Shown here piece by piece: positions 1 through 5,085 of a DNA stretch of 5,085 nt. The position numbers and the translations under genes were made by a program. How positions within the stretch are numbered: the first letter of the stretch is position 1; each line of letters begins with the position of its first letter. Where the stretch lies: the NCBI GenBank assembly GCA_009774585.1, contig VSOA01000273.1, positions 1-5,085 of the forward strand, given 5' to 3'. Source of the DNA: Lachnospiraceae bacterium (GTDB taxonomy: Bacteria; Bacillota; Clostridia; Lachnospirales; Lachnospiraceae). The notes beneath the pieces were generated by a model. That model saw only the letters and a program-made list of their open reading frames with translations, was not told the origin of the DNA and searched no databases.

Positions 1-1
1 T

Positions 2-127
2 TATCTGTATTATGGCGGTATTATGAGGGAGGACGGAAAACTCTGTCATGTAATCTGCCTGCATCAGGAGGAAGAGAACAGAAAAATTCTGGTAGACGAT
101 GTTACGGGAGAAATCCGGGAGGAATGA
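2..127 (+). CDS. C-terminal end of an unrecognised protein (5'-truncated by window)
   Basis: Reading from base 2, an open frame of 41 codons ends at TGA 125-127; no start is needed because the gene enters from outside the window. The other two forward frames give unlikely compositions (Arg/Gly/Cys-rich), while this one gives a plausible protein end. It starts with YLYYGGIM, passes a short hydrophobic stretch around LCHVICL, and ends acidic with VDDVTGEIREE, which looks like a closing beta hairpin. I do not recognise a family and assign no function. The gene runs in the same direction as the four genes downstream and is separated from the next start by 67 bases, so co-transcription is possible. 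An internal ATG at 23-25 exists but has no reason to be the true start. Confidence 0.6.
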   Translation, partial: YLYYGGIMREDGKLCHVICLHQEEENRKILVDDVTGEIREE

Positions 128-181
128 AAGGAAATTATGAAGTAAGGAGATAGGAAGAAAATATATTCAGAAGAAAGACAA

Positions 182-189
182 AAGGGGAA
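182..189 (+). promoter_or_regulatory. Ribosome binding site for the 656-residue membrane protein
   Basis: The purine tract AAGGGGAA lies five bases before the ATG at 195. It resembles a Shine-Dalgarno sequence and supports that ATG as the start. The preceding leader (128-181) is A/G-rich, and I see no convincing promoter or hairpin in it. Confidence 0.6.
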
Positions 190-194
190 CAGTT

Positions 195-2165
195 ATGGGA
201 AATAGAATCAGTGCAGACAAAAGGTTATTGATGCTTCTTATCTTAGGAATCATGTTATGCGGCATATGTATGGGAAGGTCAGATATGACGGTAAACGCCA
301 AGGAAAAGACATTTATCATCGACGCGGAGATGCTGCCGGGGAATCAGTCTGTCTATGAAATTCAGTTACAAGTTGAAAATAAAGGGGATGACTGGGAAGG
401 AACGGTGCGGCTGCGGCTTAACGAGAACTCTTATAGCGGATTAAACGACTGCGCATATGATACGGAACTGTCTCTGCCGCAGGGCAGTACGAAGCAGTTT
501 GTGGTCAGGGTGCCAAAAGACAGCATAGAACGAACAGACGGAGTGGTGCAGGTAAGTCTTATAGCAAGAGATGAACAGGAAGTGGCAAAGAAGGAATTTA
601 AACGGCTTTTGCAGACGGAAGAAGACGCCTTTATCATGGGCATTCTGAGTGATGAATATACTTCGTTGACTTACCTTGATATGGGAGGAAGTGAGTTCTA
701 TTATTATAGTAAGAGTTATCCGATTAAACTAGAGGAACTGACGTCGGACAATCTGGCAGATTCTCTTGATGGTTTAGACTTTCTGGTAATCGACAGTTAT
801 AACACCGGGATATTGCAGGATAAGACGCTGGAAAATATCTGGCAATGGATAGACAACGGCGGAATGTTGATCATCGGTACGGGGGAAAGCGCCGAGGAGG
901 TGCTGGCAGGCTTGGATGATCTGGAAATACAATGCGCCGAAGTTTACGAGCCGGGAGAAGGTATCTATAATTCCAGAGAGTATGTAGATATATCGCTGCT
1001 TTATATGGCGGATCTGATCGATGTGAACGGTAAATACAACGAAGCTTATGATTTTTCTTTGATCATGTGTTCATGGGGGGATGGCTCCGTGGGAATCCTG
1101 CCCTATTCGCTGGCAGAAGTGTCGAAACAGAATGCTGCCGGCAGCTATGAACAACAAAACAGTTTTGTGGAGAACATATTAGGACGGGTAAGCGGTTATG
1201 CGAGTACCAACCACAGACAAGGTCAATATAATTCTTATTATGACAGCAGGTATTATCTTGAGGAAGTCTGTGGTTATTTGGGAAACGGCAATAACCGTCT
1301 ACAGTTTGGATGGTTGAAATTTATCGTTATTTTGTATGTGGTTTTTGTGGGTCCAATCTTGTACCTGATTCTGCGTTTTGCGAATAAAAGGGATTACTAC
1401 TGGCTTGCAGTGCCGGCAACGACGCTTGTGGGCATTCTGCTGGTGTATTGGGCAGGAAGAGGATTTGAGGTAGTGCATACCAATGTATATTCGGTGACGG
1501 TGGAGAATCTTCTCGATAAGGGAAATGACCGGACATATCTGCGCTGTTACGATGCCGGACATAAAGAATGGGCGCTGCGTCTGGCAGAGGGGTACGAGTA
1601 TGCGGGACCTTTGGATGACAGTTATTACAGAAGCAGTGACGAAGATTACTATTACCGTATCCGTAAGGAAGGAGACAGGATTTTCTTTGGCATGAATCCT
1701 TCTATGGGATTTGAAGACGGCTATTTTCAGGCAGGTATTGTCAAGGAGCCGGAAAAAGGCGGCATTTACAGCAATCTGCAGTATACCGGAACGCAGGGGA
1801 TAAAAGGGACGGTTACCAATGATACCGGGAAAAATTTCAAATATTTTGCAGTGTGTATAGGCGAGGAATTGTTTATTTATGAAAATCTTCCGGCAGGAGC
1901 GGAGGTTAACCTGAAAGAGGCGGAAATCGGCGGCTACTACGATGGTATGTCGAGCTACTGTTACAACTTTTTGTGGGATGCGCAGGATGGTGAATTAGCG
2001 GAAGATATAGATATTTTGGCGGCTTTGGGCGTTGGGATTATTTCTGCGAATTTTGAAGGAGACCCGTATAAGACGGTGATCGTCGGGGTGACGGAGGACT
2101 GGGATAAAACGGTAGACGATAACTGCAGCGAGACTTCTTACGGATGTCTCTATGCGGTTCAATAA
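195..2165 (+). CDS. Membrane-anchored extracytoplasmic protein with GATase-like domain, likely ABC accessory component
   Basis: Seen: 656 residues. A hydrophobic N-terminal segment (about 11-27, after Arg/Lys) acts as signal or anchor; there is no lipobox. Residues about 40-140 are beta-rich and Ig-like, containing VENKGDDWEGTVRLRL. Residues about 145-250 look like a class I glutamine amidotransferase-type alpha/beta fold (LDFLVIDSYN, then WIDNGGMLIIGTG), but no nucleophile-elbow cysteine follows, so it is probably a non-enzymatic binding domain. Two membrane helices (about 374-394 and 402-420) flank a short basic loop, FANKRDYYW, placing the loop inside and both large domains outside. Residues 421-656 form a second beta-rich outer domain. 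Tyr is unusually frequent (52 residues, about 8 percent). The start at 195 has a good ribosome binding site. Known: Firmicutes membrane proteins with this plan occur beside ABC-2 transporters. Inferred: it partners the ATPase and permease downstream, in a role comparable to GldG. The substrate is unknown. Confidence 0.8.
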   Translation: MGNRISADKRLLMLLILGIMLCGICMGRSDMTVNAKEKTFIIDAEMLPGNQSVYEIQLQVENKGDDWEGTVRLRLNENSYSGLNDCAYDTELSLPQGSTKQFVVRVPKDSIERTDGVVQVSLIARDEQEVAKKEFKRLLQTEEDAFIMGILSDEYTSLTYLDMGGSEFYYYSKSYPIKLEELTSDNLADSLDGLDFLVIDSYNTGILQDKTLENIWQWIDNGGMLIIGTGESAEEVLAGLDDLEIQCAEVYEPGEGIYNSREYVDISLLYMADLIDVNGKYNEAYDFSLIMCSWGDGSVGILPYSLAEVSKQNAAGSYEQQNSFVENILGRVSGYASTNHRQGQYNSYYDSRYYLEEVCGYLGNGNNRLQFGWLKFIVILYVVFVGPILYLILRFANKRDYYWLAVPATTLVGILLVYWAGRGFEVVHTNVYSVTVENLLDKGNDRTYLRCYDAGHKEWALRLAEGYEYAGPLDDSYYRSSDEDYYYRIRKEGDRIFFGMNPSMGFEDGYFQAGIVKEPEKGGIYSNLQYTGTQGIKGTVTNDTGKNFKYFAVCIGEELFIYENLPAGAEVNLKEAEIGGYYDGMSSYCYNFLWDAQDGELAEDIDILAALGVGIISANFEGDPYKTVIVGVTEDWDKTVDDNCSETSYGCLYAVQ

Positions 2166-2199
2166 GAATGGGATATAAATTGCTGGCTGAGAGAAAGGC

Positions 2200-2214
2200 A
2201 TGGGTATTCATATG
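2200..2214 (+). repeat. 15-base start-site motif, copy 1 (double ATG)
   Basis: ATGGGTATTCATATG spans the two alternative start codons of the ATPase gene. The same 15 bases with one difference (T to G at the sixth base) occur at 4101-4115, again across two alternative in-frame starts. Both copies would encode MGIHM if read from the first ATG. If the second ATG is the real start, the GGG inside the motif sits about seven bases upstream and could serve as a weak ribosome binding site. Confidence 0.5.
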
Positions 2215-3138
2215 CTGTATATTAATGATCTGACTAAAAATTATGGCTCTTTTACGGCGGTAAATCACTTGTCGCTGCATATACCGGAAGGCGATCTGTT
2301 TGGCTTTGTGGGTCCTAACGGCGCAGGGAAGACGACTACGATAAGGATTGTCTGCGGATTGCTCCGGGCGAGCAGAGGTTCGGTGAGAATCGGCGGTACT
2401 GCGGCGGCAGTGGGCAGTAAAGAGATGAAAAGAATGATTGGCTATGTGCCCGATTTCTTTGGTGTATATGACAATCTGAAAGTACGGGAATACATGGATC
2501 TGTATGGTTCCATGTACGGAATGTATTCCCGGGATATTGCCAAACTGACGGATGATCTTCTGGAACTTGTCAGTCTTTCCGACAAAAAGGAGGTTTATGT
2601 GGACACGCTCTCCCGCGGGATGAAGCAACGCCTCTGTGTGGCGCGGGCACTGCTGCACAATCCCAAATTGCTGCTTCTTGATGAGCCAAGTTCGGGACTC
2701 GATCCCAGAGCAAGAGTGGAAATGAAAGAATTGTTGAAGAATCTGCATTCCATGGGGAAGACCATTGTGATCAGCTCGCATATTCTTTCGGAACTTTCGG
2801 AGATGTGTAACAGTATCGGAATCATGAATCGCGGTCAACTGATCACGGCAGGAAGAATTGAAGATATTATGAATCAGTTGTCAGGCGGAAAAAGGATACA
2901 CATTCAGGTGGCTTCCGGGATGGAGACGGCAACGAGAGTGTTAAAGGAACAAGTGGGAGTTTCGATTGAGTCTGTCAGGGAAAATGAAATTGTTATGTTA
3001 TTTAGTGGTGCAGACGAGCAGATCAGTGCTCTGATCGGATGTATGATTCAAAATCAGGTTGTCCTTACGGGATTTTACAGAGAGGAAGGCAGTCTGGAAT
3101 CCTTATTCATGCAGTTGACGGGAGGTGGCGCACAATGA
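2212..3138 (+). CDS. ABC transporter ATP-binding protein (ABC-2/GldA-CcmA type)
   Basis: A cytoplasmic ATPase of 308 residues that should energise the adjacent permease. Seen in order: Walker A GPNGAGKTT (34-42, Lys40); the Q-loop position within GYVPDFFGVY, where Asp81 replaces the usual Gln; signature LSRGMKQ (133-139); Walker B LLLLDE (153-158, catalytic Glu158); D-loop SGLD; switch His190 in SSHILSEL. Residues from about 221 to the end form the extra C-terminal region common in this family (DUF4162-like), closing with the usual SLESLFMQLTGG. All core motifs are intact. Start choice: the frame opens with two ATGs, at 2200 and 2212. I prefer 2212 because relatives usually start directly with a sequence like MLYINDLTKNYG. 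The AAAGG at 2194-2198 is too close to 2200 (1 base) and rather far from 2212 (13 bases), so the start is uncertain by four residues. The stop overlaps the permease start (ATGA). The substrate cannot be predicted. Confidence 0.95.
   Translation: MLYINDLTKNYGSFTAVNHLSLHIPEGDLFGFVGPNGAGKTTTIRIVCGLLRASRGSVRIGGTAAAVGSKEMKRMIGYVPDFFGVYDNLKVREYMDLYGSMYGMYSRDIAKLTDDLLELVSLSDKKEVYVDTLSRGMKQRLCVARALLHNPKLLLLDEPSSGLDPRARVEMKELLKNLHSMGKTIVISSHILSELSEMCNSIGIMNRGQLITAGRIEDIMNQLSGGKRIHIQVASGMETATRVLKEQVGVSIESVRENEIVMLFSGADEQISALIGCMIQNQVVLTGFYREEGSLESLFMQLTGGGAQ
3121..3128 (+). promoter_or_regulatory. Strong ribosome binding site inside the ATPase gene, setting the permease start
   Basis: GGAGGTGG lies six bases before the ATG at 3135 and is the best Shine-Dalgarno match in the window. 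It is embedded in the last codons of the ATPase gene, where it encodes Gly-Gly-Gly, and decides the permease start in favour of 3135 rather than the in-frame ATG at 3039. Confidence 0.85.
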
Positions 3139-4031
3139 AATTGAGATGGAACCCTATCGTTAAGAAGGATCTGCAGGTGACAGCCCGCAGTATGCGTTTC
3201 AGCTGGGGCTTGTTTGCCTATGAAGCAGTGCTGACAATGACGTTTCTTCTGGCGCTGACGATGATCCAGCAGATGAGCGGCAGCTTTTACAGCAGCAGTA
3301 ATGTATATAGCAGCTTGATTTATCTGTTCCCGGTGCTTTCTGTTGCACAAGTTTGTATTGTTGCATTGATCGTACCGATCATTACAGCGTCTTCCATTTC
3401 CGGGGAGAAAGAACGGCAGACTTTTGATATTATGTTAACTACATGTATGTCACCTTTTTCCATCGTATTAGGAAAGGTGATGTCTGCTGTGCTGCGCATT
3501 CTGTTCTTTGTGGCTGCCGGAATGCCGATTATGGCGCTGGCGTTTGTGGTGGGTGGACTGAGCTGGAGCTATTTGTTTTACTTTGTGCTTACCATTATTT
3601 TGTTAGCGTTACTTTCAGGCGGTATCGGAATTCTTAGTTCTGCTATCTGCCGTCGGTCTATAACGGCTGTTATATTATCATATGCGTTTTATTTTATCAT
3701 TTACATCTTGACATTTCTCCCAATGATGATAAAGGGGTTTGTCACACAGGCAGATAATATGGGTGAATCGATGTTGTTTCTGCTGTTTAATCCAATCATA
3801 TTCTATGAGGAATTTTTTATGCAGCTTATGACAAGCGAATCGCTTTTCGGCGCTGCCAATTTTGCAAGGGATGACGTGGGATTTATAACCTATCATTTAT
3901 CGCAAGGCAAAATATGGATGTTTGTGTCAGCAGGATGTATTCTATTGCTGTCTGTCCTGCTTTTGCTTGCAGCCGCGTGGAAGGTTAATCCTATGCATTC
4001 TTCATCGGGCGGGAAACGCAGAAAAAAGTGA
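3135..4031 (+). CDS. ABC-2 type transporter permease
   Basis: The membrane subunit that pairs with the preceding ATPase. Seen: 298 residues with about six hydrophobic segments (roughly 25-45, 60-84, 117-138, 146-170, 176-200, 260-282), a short basic cytoplasmic N-terminus (MKLRWNPIVKKDL) and a very basic C-terminal tail (GGKRRKK), both fitting the inside. After the second helix comes SISGEKERQTFDIMLTT...SPFSIVLGK (88-114), the hallmark amphipathic coupling region of ABC-2/NatB/GldF-like permeases. The length is typical for a single-domain permease, so a homodimer with two ATPase copies is expected. The start at 3135 has a strong ribosome binding site and overlaps the ATPase stop as ATGA, which suggests translational coupling. 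An upstream in-frame ATG at 3039 would add 32 hydrophilic residues overlapping the ATPase and is rejected. Direction and substrate of transport are unknown; export is usual for this class. Confidence 0.92.
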   Translation: MKLRWNPIVKKDLQVTARSMRFSWGLFAYEAVLTMTFLLALTMIQQMSGSFYSSSNVYSSLIYLFPVLSVAQVCIVALIVPIITASSISGEKERQTFDIMLTTCMSPFSIVLGKVMSAVLRILFFVAAGMPIMALAFVVGGLSWSYLFYFVLTIILLALLSGGIGILSSAICRRSITAVILSYAFYFIIYILTFLPMMIKGFVTQADNMGESMLFLLFNPIIFYEEFFMQLMTSESLFGAANFARDDVGFITYHLSQGKIWMFVSAGCILLLSVLLLLAAAWKVNPMHSSSGGKRRKK

Positions 4032-4100
4032 GCGTAAGAATTATATGTACGGAATTGGGTGTCAAAAGGTGTTATGCTTAAATAAGCAGGACATATTGAA
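4032..4100 (+). other. Intergenic gap between permease and coiled-coil membrane protein gene
   Basis: These 69 bases contain no T-run hairpin that would serve as a terminator, so read-through from the permease into the next gene is likely. A small perfect palindrome-like element, GCTTAAATAAGC, lies at 4076-4087, too short and too weak for a terminator. AGCAGGA at 4085-4091 is a plausible ribosome binding site nine bases before the ATG at 4101. Confidence 0.5.
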
Positions 4101-4115
4101 ATGGGGATTCATATG
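4101..4115 (+). repeat. 15-base start-site motif, copy 2 (double ATG)
   Basis: ATGGGGATTCATATG covers the two alternative start codons of the coiled-coil protein gene and matches the motif at 2200-2214 at 14 of 15 bases. The surrounding bases differ, so the similarity is confined to the start region. Confidence 0.5.
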
Positions 4116-5085
4116 GAACAGAAAGAATTTCTGAAAATAATACAATCTTTCAGGCGCAGGATGAATATTGCTGATTTCCTGAAAAAGTCGGTTTTTGCAC
4201 TGAGTGTCGGCGCAGGAGCCGGGATTCTGTTTCAGGCGGCGGCATTTTTCGTGCCTTTTTACTATGCCGGTCTTTGTACGATACTGGCGCTTCTGCTGGC
4301 TGAGATGTCCGTGTTTGTGGTGATGTTTGTAAGACGGACGACCATGGAGCAGGCGGCTCTTCGGATGGACGGTTTCGGTTTTGAAGAACGGATTGTTACG
4401 GCATATGAACATCTTGACAAGGAAGGTACATTCATCGAACTTCAACGGGAGGATGCCATCAGGCGGTTAAAGGAGCATAAGGATAAAATTCGGATTCCGA
4501 TCAGACCTTCCTTTTATAAGATTGGTCTGCTTTTGTTTCTTCTGATGATTTCCGTGGGTCTTTCCCTGCTTCCTTCCGGTGCAAAGGAGCGTGCCGGAGA
4601 GCTTCACAAGGTAAGGGAAGAGGCGAAGGAGAAAGAAGAAGAAATAGAAGAGATGATAGAAGCATTGGATGAGCTGCAGCAGGAGGAGTTGACGAAAGAA
4701 CAGCAGGATATGCTTCGTGAGATGGCGGAGAGTCTTGAATCTTCACTTGCAGAGTATCAGCAGGCGGATTCGCAGCAAATGGTGTCGGCGGCGTCTCAGA
4801 AGCTTAGTTATAAATATGAAAACATGAGCAGTCAGCTATCCGATATGATACGGGATATACAGGATGGCGCCGGAGTCTCCGTTGTTTCGGCGGACGCACT
4901 ACAGGAAATGGCAGACCGACTTAAGAACTTGAGTGACATGAGACAGGCGAAGAACGACGGAGCCGGGAACGGACAAAGCGGGCAAGGCGGACAAGGCAGC
5001 GGAGACGGGAACGGGCAAAGCGGACGAGGAGACGGAGCGGGGAACGGGCAAACCTCACAGCGCGGCGGCGGGAAGGGGAGGGGGG
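4101..5085 (+). CDS. DUF4175-like membrane protein with coiled coil and Gly/Gln-rich tail (3'-truncated by window)
   Basis: The frame stays open for 328 codons to the window end with no stop. Seen: two close hydrophobic helices (about 30-52 and 56-78), then the segment QAALRMDGFGFEERIVTAYE (84-103), a third helix (about 139-158), a strongly charged helical stretch with coiled-coil character (about 162-255, rich in Glu, Lys, Gln), and a low-complexity tail from about 286 rich in Gly, Gln, Asn, Ser and Asp. The segment after helix two resembles the A-x-x-LD-x-x-x-GL-x-x-R-x-x-TA-x-E pattern of DUF4175/TIGR02302-type proteins, which also have three N-terminal helices, coiled coils and GQ-rich tails; this match is from memory. 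Those proteins usually neighbour MoxR ATPase and DUF58 genes, so the coiled coil is probably extracytoplasmic and part of an envelope complex. Start: 4101 has AGGA nine bases upstream; 4113 is an in-frame alternative with GGGG six bases upstream. TAA at 4083-4085 limits any further extension. Confidence 0.78.
   Translation, partial: MGIHMEQKEFLKIIQSFRRRMNIADFLKKSVFALSVGAGAGILFQAAAFFVPFYYAGLCTILALLLAEMSVFVVMFVRRTTMEQAALRMDGFGFEERIVTAYEHLDKEGTFIELQREDAIRRLKEHKDKIRIPIRPSFYKIGLLLFLLMISVGLSLLPSGAKERAGELHKVREEAKEKEEEIEEMIEALDELQQEELTKEQQDMLREMAESLESSLAEYQQADSQQMVSAASQKLSYKYENMSSQLSDMIRDIQDGAGVSVVSADALQEMADRLKNLSDMRQAKNDGAGNGQSGQGGQGSGDGNGQSGRGDGAGNGQTSQRGGGKGRG
4956..5054 (+). repeat. Imperfect G-rich direct repeats encoding the Gly/Asn/Gln tail
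   Basis: The core GGGAACGG recurs at 4965-4972, 5007-5014 and 5040-5047, each followed by a CAAA or ACAAA run and mostly preceded by GACGG. The spacings of 42 and 33 bases are whole numbers of codons, so the copies encode the same GNGQ unit in frame. Shorter CAAGGCGG and CAAGGCAGC pieces fill the gaps. This is a coding low-complexity repeat that could expand or contract without breaking the frame. Confidence 0.65.

Noticed and set aside
225..275. Lipoprotein signal in the 656-residue protein because of cysteines at residues 22 and 25
   Set aside because: The residues before each cysteine do not fit a lipobox (no L-[AST]-[GA]-C pattern), so an ordinary signal or anchor helix is more likely.
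2168..2233. 21-residue ORF starting just after the 656-residue gene and overlapping the ATPase start
   Set aside because: There is no ribosome binding site and it overlaps the better-supported ATPase start; its hydrophobic end is a by-product of the other frame.
2038..2838. 266-codon open frame on the - strand
   Set aside because: It lies opposite the ATPase gene with its clear motifs, and its translation is His/Ser/Arg/Gln-rich without a recognisable domain, as expected for a shadow frame.
3039..3134. N-terminal extension of the permease from the ATG at 3039
   Set aside because: It would overlap the ATPase by 100 bases and add 32 hydrophilic residues, whereas the ATG at 3135 has a strong ribosome binding site and gives a typical permease N-terminus.
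4055..4083. Promoter-like pair TTGGGT and TTAAAT with 17-base spacing before the coiled-coil gene
   Set aside because: Only 3 of 6 and 4 of 6 consensus bases match, which is expected by chance in such a gap; read-through from the permease explains expression as well.
4076..4087. Small inverted repeat GCTTAAATAAGC as a possible terminator or operator
   Set aside because: The stem is only four to five base pairs, AT-rich, and not followed by a T-run.
3922..4134. 70-codon + strand frame across the permease end and the gap, or a 29-residue peptide from the ATG at 4045
   Set aside because: Most of it overlaps the permease in another frame, it has no good ribosome binding site, and the peptide resembles no known family.
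4062..4746. Open frames on the - strand (4062-4445 and 4501-4746)
   Set aside because: They oppose the coiled-coil membrane gene; their compositions (His/Lys-rich, Pro/Ser/Leu-rich) mirror the sense codons and no start signal is evident.

Overview
The window looks like a piece of a Gram-positive, low-to-moderate-GC Firmicutes chromosome, most likely a gut Clostridia/Lachnospiraceae-type organism. This is inferred from the purine-rich GGAGG-type ribosome binding sites, short intergenic gaps, the A/G-rich leaders and the protein families present. No rRNA, tRNA, mobile element or CRISPR array is visible. Everything that looks coding is on the + strand and is packed like one operon.

Layout: (1) positions 2-127 hold the last 41 codons of an unrecognised gene that begins before the window. 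(2) 195-2165 encodes a 656-residue membrane-anchored protein with a large extracytoplasmic part: a beta-rich domain, then a glutamine-amidotransferase-like (non-catalytic looking) domain, two membrane helices, and a second beta-rich extracytoplasmic domain. (3) 2212-3138 is an ABC transporter ATPase with all the core motifs. (4) 3135-4031 is its ABC-2-type six-helix permease, overlapping the ATPase by ATGA. (5) 4101 to the window end is an incomplete gene for a three-helix membrane protein with a long coiled coil and a Gly/Gln/Asn/Ser-rich tail, resembling the DUF4175/TIGR02302 type of protein. The window stops inside that tail, in a very G-rich tract.

How they may work together: an ATPase plus an ABC-2 permease plus a GATase-like extracytoplasmic partner is reminiscent of the GldA/GldF/GldG arrangement of Bacteroidetes, although the accessory protein here has a different domain order. 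DUF4175-like proteins are usually found beside MoxR AAA+ ATPases and DUF58 proteins (Bat-like loci), so such genes may follow just beyond the right edge. The substrate and physiological role cannot be read from the sequence. The combination is the most interesting point of the window: a conserved-looking but functionally uncharacterised cell-envelope system rather than a demonstrably new one.
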